Shown piece by piece: positions 1 through 7,690 of a DNA stretch of 64,000 bases (within the stretch, counting starts at the first letter, position 1; every line of letters starts with the position of its first letter). This stretch comes from Arthrobacter sp. zg-Y20 (lineage in GTDB: Bacteria; Actinomycetota; Actinomycetes; Actinomycetales; Micrococcaceae). The position numbers were made by a program, and so were the translations under genes. The stretch spans positions 1,364,001 to 1,428,000 of the forward strand of contig NZ_CP126241.1 of assembly GCF_030142075.1 (NCBI RefSeq), read 5' to 3'. The notes under the pieces were generated by a model. That model was not told the origin of the DNA. It was given only the letters and a program-made list of their open reading frames with translations, and searched no databases.

Positions 1-1
1 C

Positions 2-973
2 TTTACCCTGCCGGTCTTCAGCGTGGTGCGGCAGTCCCTGGGCGTGCTGGCCACCGGCGAGCAGCGGCGCACAGCCTTCGCCCTGGATTCAATTGCCACC
101 GAGCTCGTCTTTATGGTGGGTCCTGCCCTCGGAGCCGTCATCGCCACACAGATCTCCTCCGTGGTGGGCCTCACCGCGGTAGGTCTGTCCGCTGCGGTGT
201 CCGGACTGCTGCTCATCTGGTTCAACCCGCCAACGCGGACTGCCGAACCGAAGGACGCCGTGACCGCCGTCGACGAGCAGGAGGCCGCGGCCTCCGCCGT
301 CATCAACGTCGCACCCGCAAATGTGCAGGATGCTCCCATGGAGCTCACCGGAGCCGGCCTCCCCGGCGGACCGCAGAACCTCCTTACCCGGCTGGGCAGG
401 GGACTGGCCGGCAACTTCGGCTGGCTAACCGCCAGTGTGGCCGTGGTGTTCGCCGTTGCCGTGGGTGCCGGGCTGCTGCTCTCCAGCACCGACGTCGGGA
501 TTGTGGCCCTCGTGGAAGCCGGCGGCAACCCGTCCGAGGTCGGCATTGTGTTTGTGGCCTGGTGCGCTGCCTCGGCCGTGGGCGGCGTCGTGTACGGCGC
601 CATGAACAAGCGGATTTCGCCCATGGTGCTCCTGCTGGCCATGGCGGTGCTGACCATGCCGATGGGGTTGGCGACCGGCACCCTCAGCCTCGCATTGCTC
701 TCCATTCCGGCCGGGTTGCTCTGCGCGCCCGTGCTGTCCTCGGCATCCGAACGGGTCGCGGACCTGGTGTCCGAGGACCGTCGAGGGGAAGCCATGGGCT
801 GGTACGGTTCGGCGATGACCGCCGGAACCGCACTGGGCGCGCCGGTGGCCGGACTGGCCATCGACGTGATCGGTCCGTGGGCCGGTTTCCTGATGGCGGG
901 CGGCGCGGCCGGGGTGCTTGTCCTGGTGACGCTCTCGGTTCGCCGGCTCGTTCGCCGGCCGGCCGCCCTCTAG
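2..973 (+). CDS. MFS transporter, C-terminal part (5' end outside window)
   Basis: The reading frame is open from the first bases of the window, so the true start lies upstream; about 323 residues are visible. The protein has long hydrophobic segments broken by a charged loop (roughly residues 75-130), then several more membrane segments including a Gly-rich one ending in an Arg-rich tail (VRRLVRRPAAL), as expected for the C-terminal half of a 12-helix major facilitator. Substrate cannot be told. It ends just before a strong hairpin shared with the convergent gene downstream. The family call is inference from hydropathy and the overall look, not from a diagnostic motif. Confidence 0.75.
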   Translation, partial: FTLPVFSVVRQSLGVLATGEQRRTAFALDSIATELVFMVGPALGAVIATQISSVVGLTAVGLSAAVSGLLLIWFNPPTRTAEPKDAVTAVDEQEAAASAVINVAPANVQDAPMELTGAGLPGGPQNLLTRLGRGLAGNFGWLTASVAVVFAVAVGAGLLLSSTDVGIVALVEAGGNPSEVGIVFVAWCAASAVGGVVYGAMNKRISPMVLLLAMAVLTMPMGLATGTLSLALLSIPAGLLCAPVLSSASERVADLVSEDRRGEAMGWYGSAMTAGTALGAPVAGLAIDVIGPWAGFLMAGGAAGVLVLVTLSVRRLVRRPAAL

Positions 974-984
974 CGAAGACAAAA

Positions 985-1025
985 AGACCCGGAGCGCCTG
1001 CCGCAGGGGCAGGCGCTCCGGGTCT
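985..1025. terminator. Bidirectional intrinsic terminator
   Basis: A perfect 18-bp stem (985-1002 with 1008-1025) and 5-nt loop lies between two convergent genes. An A-run at 981-985 gives a U-tract for transcripts on the minus strand, so it is best suited to end the DUF1844 transcript; the plus-strand MFS transcript lacks a good U-tract. Confidence 0.85.
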
Positions 1026-1043
1026 GTAGCGGTAGCCGGGCCT

Positions 1044-1472
1044 CTAGCTGACGGGGCCGGTGAACTTCTCGCCCGGACCCTTGCCGGGGGCGTCCTGAAT
1101 GACGGATGCTTCCCGGAAAGCCAGCTGCAGCGAACGCAGGCCGTCGCGCAACGGCCCGGCGTGCTGGCTGCCGATCTCGGGGGCTGCGGCGGTAACGAAG
1201 CCGGCCAGGGCGGTGATCAGCTTGCGTGCTTCGTCCAGGTCCTTCAGCTCTTCGGCGTCGTCGCCTTCAGCCAGGCCGCACTTAACGGCGGCGGCGCTCA
1301 TCAGGTGGACGGCAGCGGTGGTGATGACCTCGATGGCCGGCACCTCGGCAATGTCGCGCATCTGCTCGGCGACTTCCTGCTGCGCTGCAGCGGCGGATTC
1401 GGTCTCTGCGGGTGTTCCCGGGAAGGAGTGGCGGGTTGCCTCGCCTGCCGGATTGCTCTGTGGGGTACTCAT
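1044..1472 (-). CDS. DUF1844 domain protein
   Basis: A 142-residue soluble, acidic, Ala-rich protein. The central part (about residues 35-110; VAEQMRDIAEVPAIEVITTA, then LMSAAAVKCGLAEGD and DEARKLITALAGF) has the pattern of the actinobacterial DUF1844 family, which commonly sits beside infC as here. Function is unknown. I chose the ATG at 1472 (MSTPQSN); the frame stays open to 1544, but the extra 24 residues do not look family-like. It is transcribed divergently from infC, so the roughly 345 bp between them holds both promoters and the infC leader. Confidence 0.8.
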   Translation of the reverse strand: MSTPQSNPAGEATRHSFPGTPAETESAAAAQQEVAEQMRDIAEVPAIEVITTAAVHLMSAAAVKCGLAEGDDAEELKDLDEARKLITALAGFVTAAAPEIGSQHAGPLRDGLRSLQLAFREASVIQDAPGKGPGEKFTGPVS

Positions 1473-1702
1473 ACTGGTAAGCTTGTCACAGACCGACTGG
1501 TTGTCGTTACTTTCAATGCCCCTTGCGGGCAGGATGAAAATCACACTTTCCTCCTGAAGGCGGCGTCACCGGTATGCAAGCGGAGACCCCTCCCACCCGC
1601 GTCAGCCTGACTGCCATTGTGGCGGCAGAGTTGCCGGGTTCAGGTCGGCCCCGGCGGGCCAGCAGCACGGATATTCCGCGCCTGCCAGCACTGCCGGGAG
1701 CT

Positions 1703-1768
1703 AACTGCCTTACGGGCAGTTGATGCCGACCCCTCACGGGCCTTCGATTGCGCTTGCAATTGGAGGCC
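1703..1768 (+). promoter_or_regulatory. Structured infC leader: two hairpins
   Basis: Two stems lie between the presumed promoter and the infC ribosome binding site. The first is AACTGCC/GGCAGTT (1703-1709 with 1715-1721, loop TTACG). The second is an unbroken 13-bp stem, 1739-1751 with 1756-1768, two of its pairs G-U, closed by the tetraloop GCTT; it is followed by the pyrimidine-rich TTCTTCATTT. In E. coli and Bacillus the infC-rpmI-rplT operon is controlled through leader RNA bound by L20; an equivalent role here is inference. Confidence 0.6.
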
Positions 1769-1805
1769 TTCTTCATTTGCAGGCGGTAGCCGTTTTGAAG
1801 AACAC

Positions 1806-1820
1806 AGGAGCTGCAACATT
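1806..1820 (+). promoter_or_regulatory. infC ribosome binding site and AUU start
   Basis: AGGAG at 1806-1810 lies 7 nt before an in-frame ATT (1818-1820). No ATG, GTG or TTG lies at a suitable place: the next residues ([16 protein letters not shown]) are already the conserved N-terminus of IF3. An AUU start is the known hallmark of infC in other bacteria, where it allows IF3 to repress its own translation. Confidence 0.85.
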
Positions 1821-2861
1821 AGCGAGCCAAGAATCAATGATCGAATCCGCGTCCCTGAGGTGCGGCTGGTAGGTCCGGCAGGTGAGCAGGTAGGAGTTGT
1901 CCGTATTGAGGACGCGCTTCGACTGGCTGCTGAGTCGGACCTGGATCTTGTTGAGGTAGCACCGCAGGCGAAGCCGCCGGTGTGCAAACTAATGGACTTC
2001 GGCAAGTACAAGTACGAAGCCGCCGTCAAGGCACGTGAAGCACGGAAGAACCAGACGAACACCGTTCTGAAGGAAATCCGCTTCCGCCTGAAGATCGACA
2101 CCCACGACTACGAGACCAAGCGCGGCCACGCCATGCGCTTCCTCGCCGCCGGGGACAAGGTCAAGGCCATGATCCAGTTCCGCGGCCGTGAGCAGCAGCG
2201 TCCTGAAATGGGTATGCGGCTGCTGAACAAGTTCGCTGAGGATGTAGCCGAGGTGGGTGTGGTTGAGTCCACGCCGCGCATCGACGGCCGCAACATGGTG
2301 ATGGTCATCGGTCCGCTGAAGAACAAGGCTGAGGCCAAGGCCGAAGCCCGCCGCGCAACGCAGCGGGCAGATGCCAAGGCTGCTAACGAGGCGATCAAGA
2401 ACGGCGAGGCACCTGCTCGGGTGGATACCTCGGCGGACAAGGCTCCCATGACGCAGAGCCTGGCGGATCTGCTGCCGGACGGCCTGCGTTTGGGTTCCTC
2501 CGCTGCCGAAGCCGATAAGGCCCGTGCAGAGCAGGAACAGGCAGAGAAGGAACAGGCCGCAAAGCGGGCCAAGGCTGCGGCTGCTGAAAAGGCCGCAACC
2601 GAAGCACGCCGTGTGGCTGCAGCCAGCAAGCCGGCCGCTGCGCCTGCCGCACCGGCTCAGCCTGCCAAGCCTGCCGAGGCAGCCGCACCGGCCGCAGCAC
2701 CGAAGCCGGTGTCTGCACCCAAGCCGGCCGCGGTTCCGAAGCCGACTGCTGCACCCAAGCCCGCTGCCCGGCCCAAGCCGGCCGCGGCACCGAAGCCTGC
2801 CGGCAAGCCGTCCACCCCTCGGGGAATGTCCGGCCAGCCCAAGCCCGGAACCGCAGAGTAG
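1818..2861 (+). CDS. infC: Translation initiation factor IF-3 with long C-terminal tail
   Basis: IF3 binds the 30S subunit, prevents premature 50S joining and proofreads the initiator tRNA and start codon. The IF3 N-domain ([40 protein letters not shown]) and C-domain ([38 protein letters not shown]) occupy about residues 1-175. The remaining 170 residues are a charged, then Ala/Pro/Lys-rich disordered tail with repeated APKPAA-like units; usual IF3 length is 170-200. Translation starts at ATT. First gene of infC-rpmI-rplT. Confidence 0.95.
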   Translation: MSEPRINDRIRVPEVRLVGPAGEQVGVVRIEDALRLAAESDLDLVEVAPQAKPPVCKLMDFGKYKYEAAVKAREARKNQTNTVLKEIRFRLKIDTHDYETKRGHAMRFLAAGDKVKAMIQFRGREQQRPEMGMRLLNKFAEDVAEVGVVESTPRIDGRNMVMVIGPLKNKAEAKAEARRATQRADAKAANEAIKNGEAPARVDTSADKAPMTQSLADLLPDGLRLGSSAAEADKARAEQEQAEKEQAAKRAKAAAAEKAATEARRVAAASKPAAAPAAPAQPAKPAEAAAPAAAPKPVSAPKPAAVPKPTAAPKPAARPKPAAAPKPAGKPSTPRGMSGQPKPGTAE

Positions 2862-2904
2862 TTCCACTGCACTGCGACGCCCCGGCGTCCAGTAACAATG
2901 CCCT

Positions 2905-2946
2905 GGCACCCAACGGGTGCCTGAAGCCCCGCGGGCCTGCCCGCGG
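2905..2946 (+). promoter_or_regulatory. Tandem hairpins between infC and rpmI
   Basis: Two perfect stems in the 108-nt gap: GGCACCC/GGGTGCC (2905-2911 with 2915-2921, loop AAC) and CCGCGGG/CCCGCGG (2929-2935 with 2940-2946, loop CCTG). Neither is followed by a U-tract, so termination is unlikely; they could be processing sites or part of operon feedback control. Confidence 0.5.
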
Positions 2947-2969
2947 AAACCTAAAGGAGATCGGTAGAC

Positions 2970-3164
2970 ATGCCGAAGATGAAGACCCACAGTGGCGCCA
3001 AGAAGCGCTTCAAGCTGACCGGTACCGGCAAGCTCAAGCGCCAGCAGGCTAACCGCCGCCACTACCTGGAGCACAAGCCCTCCACGCTGACGCGCCGCCT
3101 GGCCAACGACAAGCTCGTGGCACCGGCAGACGCCAAGGTCATCAAGAAGATGCTGGGCATCTAA
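2970..3164 (+). CDS. rpmI: 50S ribosomal protein L35
   Basis: A 64-residue, very basic protein that opens [20 protein letters not shown] and contains [17 protein letters not shown], both standard for bacterial L35 and of normal length. It is a late-assembling component of the large ribosomal subunit. AAAGGAG precedes the ATG at good spacing. Second gene of the infC-rpmI-rplT operon; a 121-nt gap separates it from rplT. Confidence 0.97.
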   Translation: MPKMKTHSGAKKRFKLTGTGKLKRQQANRRHYLEHKPSTLTRRLANDKLVAPADAKVIKKMLGI

Positions 3165-3285
3165 CTAATTCCCTGATGGCCGTCCCGTCCGGGCCGGTCT
3201 CACCCATCAAAGCTTTCCCCGCTCCTGGGCCTTCCAGGCGCAGTGACTTACCAAGTCGGGGAGATTTACCAAAAGGAGTACGCAC

Positions 3286-3936
3286 GTGGCACGTGTGAAG
3301 CGGGCGCTTAACGCCCACAAGAAGCGTCGGGTTATTCTCGAGCGCGCCAAGGGTTACCGCGGACAGCGTTCGCGCCTGGTCCGTAAGGCCAAAGAGCAGC
3401 TGCTGCACTCGTTTGTGTACAGCTACGGTGACCGCCGCAAGCGCAAGGGCGATTTCCGCCGCCTCTGGATCCAGCGCATCAACGCTGCTTCCCGCGCCAA
3501 CGGCCTGACCTACAACCGCCTGATCCAGGGCCTCAAGCTGGCCGAGATCCAGGTTGACCGCCGCATGCTGGCCGAACTGGCCGTCAACGACGCCGCTGCG
3601 TTCGCCGCACTGGTCCAGATCGCCAAGGATGCCCTGCCGTCCGACACCTCCGCTCCGGCTGTCCAGGCTGCTCCGGCCGCCAAGGCTGCTCCCGTTGCTG
3701 ACACCAAGCCGGCTGCTGCCGTTGCCACCGCCAAGGGTGGCTTCAAGGCTTCCGAGGGCGACGCCCCCGAAGGTTTCGTTATCAAGGGCAACCTGGGCTC
3801 GGGCAAGTACCACGTCCCCGGTTCCACCTGGTACGAGCAGACTGTTGCTGAGTACTGGTTCGATTCCGTTGAAGCAGCCAAGGCTGCCGGTCTGGAACCC
3901 GCTGGCGGAGAATCCCGCCAGAAGTTCCAGGGCTAA
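3286..3936 (+). CDS. rplT: 50S ribosomal protein L20 fused to an extra C-terminal domain
   Basis: Residues 1-118 are a complete L20 ([49 protein letters not shown]), an assembly protein of the 50S subunit that also binds its own mRNA in other bacteria. Start is GTG, with AAAGGAG upstream. L20 normally ends near residue 120; here an Ala/Pro linker (about 121-155) leads into a small domain at about 160-207 with the pattern [35 protein letters not shown]. That motif occurs as a tail on assorted actinobacterial proteins and I recall it named the sunset domain; its function is unknown to me. No frameshift or stop separates the parts. Confidence 0.95.
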   Translation: MARVKRALNAHKKRRVILERAKGYRGQRSRLVRKAKEQLLHSFVYSYGDRRKRKGDFRRLWIQRINAASRANGLTYNRLIQGLKLAEIQVDRRMLAELAVNDAAAFAALVQIAKDALPSDTSAPAVQAAPAAKAAPVADTKPAAAVATAKGGFKASEGDAPEGFVIKGNLGSGKYHVPGSTWYEQTVAEYWFDSVEAAKAAGLEPAGGESRQKFQG

Positions 3937-3958
3937 GGGAATCGGTCTCTAAAAGACG

Positions 3959-4867
3959 ATGAACCTTGAAGGGCGCCCGCAGGCACCGCTGATGTCCAAC
4001 CCCCGAGCTGATCGGGTCCGTGATGTTGCGAGACTTGCCGGGCGCTCTTCGCGCTTAAAATCCGGCCGTTTCCTGGCCGAGGGGCCGCAGGCCGTCCGGG
4101 AGGCGCTGAGCGCACACCGAGCGGCCGCGGCCAACGGCGGCTCTGCCGTCGTGCACGAGGTTTATGCCACCCAGGCGTGCCTGGACCGGCTGCCCGAGCT
4201 GGCGGATCTGGCCCGCGGCCTGACGTTGCGCCTGGCCACGGACGAAGTCCTGGCCGCTATGGCAGACACCGTGTCCCCGCAGGGCATCGTCGCCGTCTGC
4301 AACATGTCCACAGCGCGCCTGCAGGATGTCCTGGCCGGCGGAGCAAAACTGGTGGCCGTTCTGTGCGAGGTCCGGGACCCCGGTAACGCCGGGACCGTGC
4401 TGCGCGCCGCTGATTCCGCCGGCGCCGACGCGGTGGTGCTGACCGCTTCCAGCGTGGACATCTACAACCCCAAAGCCGTGCGCTCCACGGCAGGGTCCTT
4501 GTTCCACCTGCCGGTGGTCACCGGAGCCGACTTCGGCGCCGTCATCGAGGCCCTGGGCACAGCCGGAGTGACGGTCCTCGCGGCCGACGGCTACGGCAGC
4601 GTGAACCTCGACCGCCTGCAGGACCTCAGTGCGGTGCGCAGGCTTGCTCCTGCCGCTGACCGCCACAACGACGACGCCGGCCTGCCGCAGCTGGAGGCTC
4701 CTACCGCCTGGCTGTTCGGCAACGAGGCCCAGGGGCTTTCCGACGCCGAACTTGCCGCCGCCGACCACCGTGTGGCGGTCCCTCTGTACGGCAGCGCCGA
4801 GAGCCTGAACGTGGGCACAGCGGCGACTGTTTGCCTGTACGCCTCCGCCCGCGCCCAGAACCGGTAG
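3959..4867 (+). CDS. SpoU/TrmH-family RNA 2'-O-methyltransferase
   Basis: It should transfer a methyl group from SAM to a ribose 2'-OH in rRNA or tRNA. The three SPOUT motifs are present: VLCEVRDPGNAGTVLRAADS (motif 1), WLFGNEAQGLS (motif 2) and VAVPLYGSAESLNVGTAATV (motif 3), after an N-terminal substrate-binding part starting ADRVRDVARLAGRSSRLKSG. Length is 302 residues; an alternative start MSNPRADRV is at 3992. It follows rplT by 22 nt, the same place as the rRNA methyltransferase gene in mycobacteria, so it may be co-transcribed with it. The modified nucleotide cannot be read from sequence. Confidence 0.9.
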   Translation: MNLEGRPQAPLMSNPRADRVRDVARLAGRSSRLKSGRFLAEGPQAVREALSAHRAAAANGGSAVVHEVYATQACLDRLPELADLARGLTLRLATDEVLAAMADTVSPQGIVAVCNMSTARLQDVLAGGAKLVAVLCEVRDPGNAGTVLRAADSAGADAVVLTASSVDIYNPKAVRSTAGSLFHLPVVTGADFGAVIEALGTAGVTVLAADGYGSVNLDRLQDLSAVRRLAPAADRHNDDAGLPQLEAPTAWLFGNEAQGLSDAELAAADHRVAVPLYGSAESLNVGTAATVCLYASARAQNR

Positions 4868-4908
4868 GACCGGCTGCCGCCGTCGCTGCCGCAGCGCACA
4901 CCCCGCAG

Positions 4909-5835
4909 TTAGCGGATCTTCAACCCCGCCGAATTGCGCAGCGTCGACTCCAACGCACCGTCAAAGGGCGTAGCCCGAACGCCCAGGGCTGCTTCGGTTC
5001 GGGCGGAATCTGCAGTGAACGACGACGTGAACTGATAGGACGAAGCACCGATCTCCCGTACTTCGGGCAGGAACTTCCCGCCGATTCGGAACAGCGCGGC
5101 GGGATAGGAGCGTACCCTGCCCGCGGAACCCAGCAGTTCGTTGACCCGGCGTGCAATGGTGAGCCGGTCCAGGTGCGAGGAGTGCGGAACATGCCAGGCC
5201 GTCCCGGACGCGCCGTCAGCTGACGCAGCGGCCAGTGTTGCCGCGATGTCCGGCAGATAAGCCCAGCTATGCGCCAGCGACGGATTCCCCACTACCCAGG
5301 CAGTTTTCGAAGCCGCCAGCGGCTTGAGGAAACGCGGACCCAGATGGGCGTTGGCACCGGCGCCCGGCCCGAAGTAGTCGCTGGCCCGCACCTCCGTTGC
5401 CTGGATGCGTCCTGCCGTATGCGCCGCCAGCAGTTCCTCCCACATGCGCCGGCGTACTTCGCCCTTCCGGTCGGCCGGATTCAGCGGACTGTCTTCCCGC
5501 ATGGGCATGTGCGCGCGGCCGTAAGCGTAGAGGTTTCCCATCAGGACGACCCGGGCGCCGGTGGCCTCCGCCGCGGAAATGACGGCCGCAGTGATGGGTG
5601 GCCACTCGCGCTCCCAGGCTGGGTAAGGCGGATTGCTGCAAACGTACAGCGCTTCCACGCCGCGCGCTGCCCGCGTGAGGGCTTCGGCGTCCGACGCCTG
5701 CAGGCGCACGGCCTCGGTGCCTGGCACCTCGGTTCCGGAACGGGTGCCCACCAGGACGCGCTGGTCCCGTTCGGTGAGATGGGCGGCCAAGGCCCGGCCG
5801 ACGGCGCCAGCGCCAATGATGAGTGATACCGCCAT
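4909..5835 (-). CDS. NAD(P)-binding SDR / epimerase-like protein
   Basis: A 308-residue protein with an N-terminal Rossmann fold (SLIIGAGAVGRALAAHL, a GxGxxG motif), a VVLMGNLYAYG segment where extended SDRs have their catalytic region, and a C-terminal substrate part. The region near residue 105 has Y-A-Y rather than an obvious YxxxK, so catalytic activity is uncertain. It is divergent from a TetR gene 129 bp away across a palindrome, which suggests this is the regulator's target. Confidence 0.75.
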   Translation of the reverse strand: MAVSLIIGAGAVGRALAAHLTERDQRVLVGTRSGTEVPGTEAVRLQASDAEALTRAARGVEALYVCSNPPYPAWEREWPPITAAVISAAEATGARVVLMGNLYAYGRAHMPMREDSPLNPADRKGEVRRRMWEELLAAHTAGRIQATEVRASDYFGPGAGANAHLGPRFLKPLAASKTAWVVGNPSLAHSWAYLPDIAATLAAASADGASGTAWHVPHSSHLDRLTIARRVNELLGSAGRVRSYPAALFRIGGKFLPEVREIGASSYQFTSSFTADSARTEAALGVRATPFDGALESTLRNSAGLKIR

Positions 5836-5917
5836 GTTTCGTCCTTTTCCAGTCTGTTGGTCAGTGCGTGTTGCTTACCGGCTCGACGCTAGACCGCCAT
5901 GCAGTCAAAAACAAGAG

Positions 5918-5941
5918 CACTGCTCACAATTGTGTGCACTG
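5918..5941. promoter_or_regulatory. Palindromic operator candidate for the TetR protein
   Basis: A 24-bp imperfect palindrome with perfect core CACAATTGTG (5925-5934) and arms matching at all but two symmetric positions (CACTGCT at the left, TGCACTG at the right). It lies between the divergent SDR and TetR genes, 24 bp before the TetR start. TetR-family regulators commonly bind such sites. Confidence 0.65.
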
Positions 5942-5964
5942 ATTACTTGAGGCAGGATGAGTGG

Positions 5965-6645
5965 ATGACGAGTTCCACTTCGCCCCAATCGGGGGAGGGG
6001 CCCCGGGCCATGGCCCGGCGGCTGCACACCGCCCGTATCCTCGACGCCGCTGAACAACAGCTGGCCGAGGGCGGTCCGGCAAATCTTTCCCTCCGGGCCA
6101 TCGCCCGCGGCCAGGGGATGGCTTCGTCTGCCATCTACCGTTACTTCGCCAGCGCAGACGAACTGCTCACAGCGCTTATCCTTCGCGCCTATTCGGACCT
6201 GGGCGACGCCGCCGAACGCGCTGCATCGAATGCGGCGCCAGGCGAGAAGGGGTTTATGGCCGTCTGCCACGCAGTGCGGGACTGGGCACTGGCCCAACCC
6301 CACCGATATGCGCTGATCTACGGCTCACCGGTTCCGGATTACCACGCGCCCGAATCCACGGTGGAACAGGCCGCCCGGGTGCCGGTGGCGCTCCTGCGGC
6401 TGCTGCCGCCGGCAAGCGGCCAAGCCGGAGCCAACGGGCTCGACCTGCTGGATCCGGGACTCGTTGCCCTGGCCGAGGGCATCGGAGCCGACCCCCGGCA
6501 GCTGCCTGCCGGGGTAGCCGTCTGGAGCCAGCTCTTCGGGCTGGTCAACTTTGAGCTGTTTGGCCACTTCCGCAATGTGGTCGCGGCACAAAGGTCCTTT
6601 TTTGATGACACCCTGCGGGCGGCCTACCTCCGGATGAACGGCTGA
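5965..6645 (+). CDS. TetR-family transcriptional regulator
   Basis: A 226-residue protein with a typical N-terminal DNA-binding region (RILDAAEQQLAEGG, then LSLRAIARGQGMASSAIYRYF, the TetR helix-turn-helix, then ELLTALILRAY) and a larger ligand-binding C-terminus containing HAVRDWALAQPHRYALIYGSP, seen in the WHG-type subgroup. I chose ATG 5965 because the open frame upstream to 5899 runs through the palindromic operator. It probably represses itself and the divergent SDR gene; the inducer is unknown. Confidence 0.9.
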   Translation: MTSSTSPQSGEGPRAMARRLHTARILDAAEQQLAEGGPANLSLRAIARGQGMASSAIYRYFASADELLTALILRAYSDLGDAAERAASNAAPGEKGFMAVCHAVRDWALAQPHRYALIYGSPVPDYHAPESTVEQAARVPVALLRLLPPASGQAGANGLDLLDPGLVALAEGIGADPRQLPAGVAVWSQLFGLVNFELFGHFRNVVAAQRSFFDDTLRAAYLRMNG

Positions 6646-6748
6646 CTGCCGGCCTGCGGCACGTACGGCCCCTGCGGCGGATGTAGCGTATTGGTAACGG
6701 CCGCTTTCAGCGAGCCGGTCCACTACACCAAAGAGAAACGGGTTTTAC

Positions 6749-7690
6749 ATGTCTGCCAGCGGCGGTAATAAGGCGGTTGTCGCGGCACTGAGCGCCAATC
6801 TGGCCATCGCGGCCTTGAAGTTCATTGCTTTCGCCTTAACGCGCTCCTCATCGATGCTCGCTGAGGCCATCCACTCCGTTGCCGACTCAGGCAACCAGGT
6901 GCTGCTGCTTTTGGGCGGCAAACGGTCCAGGCGCCAGGCCAGCCCGGAGCACCCCTTCGGCTATGGCCGTGAGCGCTACATTTACGCTTTCATTGTTTCC
7001 ATTGTCCTGTTCAGCGTCGGCGGACTCTTCGCCCTGTACGAGGCCTACCACAAGTACCAGGACCCGCACCCGATCGAGGGCCAGTGGTGGTGGGTGCCCC
7101 TTGCCGTGCTTGTGGGCGCCATGATCGCGGAGGGCTCCTCCCTCCGTACCGCAGTCCGCGAGTCCAACCACACCCGCGGCAAGCAGGGGTGGGTGCAGTT
7201 CGTTCGGACCGCCAAGGCCCCTGAACTGCCCGTTGTCCTGCTCGAGGATTTCGGGGCCCTGCTCGGCCTGCTCTTCGCCCTGTTCGGCGTCAGCATGACC
7301 CTCTTGACCGGAAACGGCGTTTGGGACGCCTTCGGCACCGCCATGATCGGCATCCTGCTGGTGGCCATTGCCGCTGTCCTGGCGGTGGAGACCAAGTCGC
7401 TGCTGCTCGGGGAATCCGCAACGCAGGCTGATGTGCGCCGGATCGAAGAGGCCATCCAGGCCGACCCCGACACCCGCATCATCCACCTCAAGACCATGCA
7501 CCTGGGTCCGGAGGAGCTGCTGGTAGCGGCGAAGATCGCCATCCCCAAGTGCGAGACCGGACAGGAGATTGCCGACGGCATCAACGCTGCGGAGGAACGG
7601 ATCCGTGCAGCGGTCCCGATCGCGCGCTCTATTTACCTGGAGCCGGATGTGTTTTCGGCGAAGAAGGCCGGCGATCCAGCACCCCGCTGA
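6749..7690 (+). CDS. Cation diffusion facilitator family transporter
   Basis: A 313-residue membrane protein, probably exporting a divalent metal such as Zn or Mn by proton antiport. It has the CDF signature LAEAIHSVADSGNQ in helix 2 and HPFGYGRERYIYAF before helix 3, with further helices and a C-terminal cytoplasmic metallochaperone-like domain (RIIHLKTMHLGPEELLVAAKI). The helix-5 site reads VLLEDFGALLG, so Glu/Asp replaces the usual His in HxxxD; this resembles the ZnT9-like branch. Its last 62 nt overlap the convergent MFS gene. Confidence 0.9.
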   Translation: MSASGGNKAVVAALSANLAIAALKFIAFALTRSSSMLAEAIHSVADSGNQVLLLLGGKRSRRQASPEHPFGYGRERYIYAFIVSIVLFSVGGLFALYEAYHKYQDPHPIEGQWWWVPLAVLVGAMIAEGSSLRTAVRESNHTRGKQGWVQFVRTAKAPELPVVLLEDFGALLGLLFALFGVSMTLLTGNGVWDAFGTAMIGILLVAIAAVLAVETKSLLLGESATQADVRRIEEAIQADPDTRIIHLKTMHLGPEELLVAAKIAIPKCETGQEIADGINAAEERIRAAVPIARSIYLEPDVFSAKKAGDPAPR

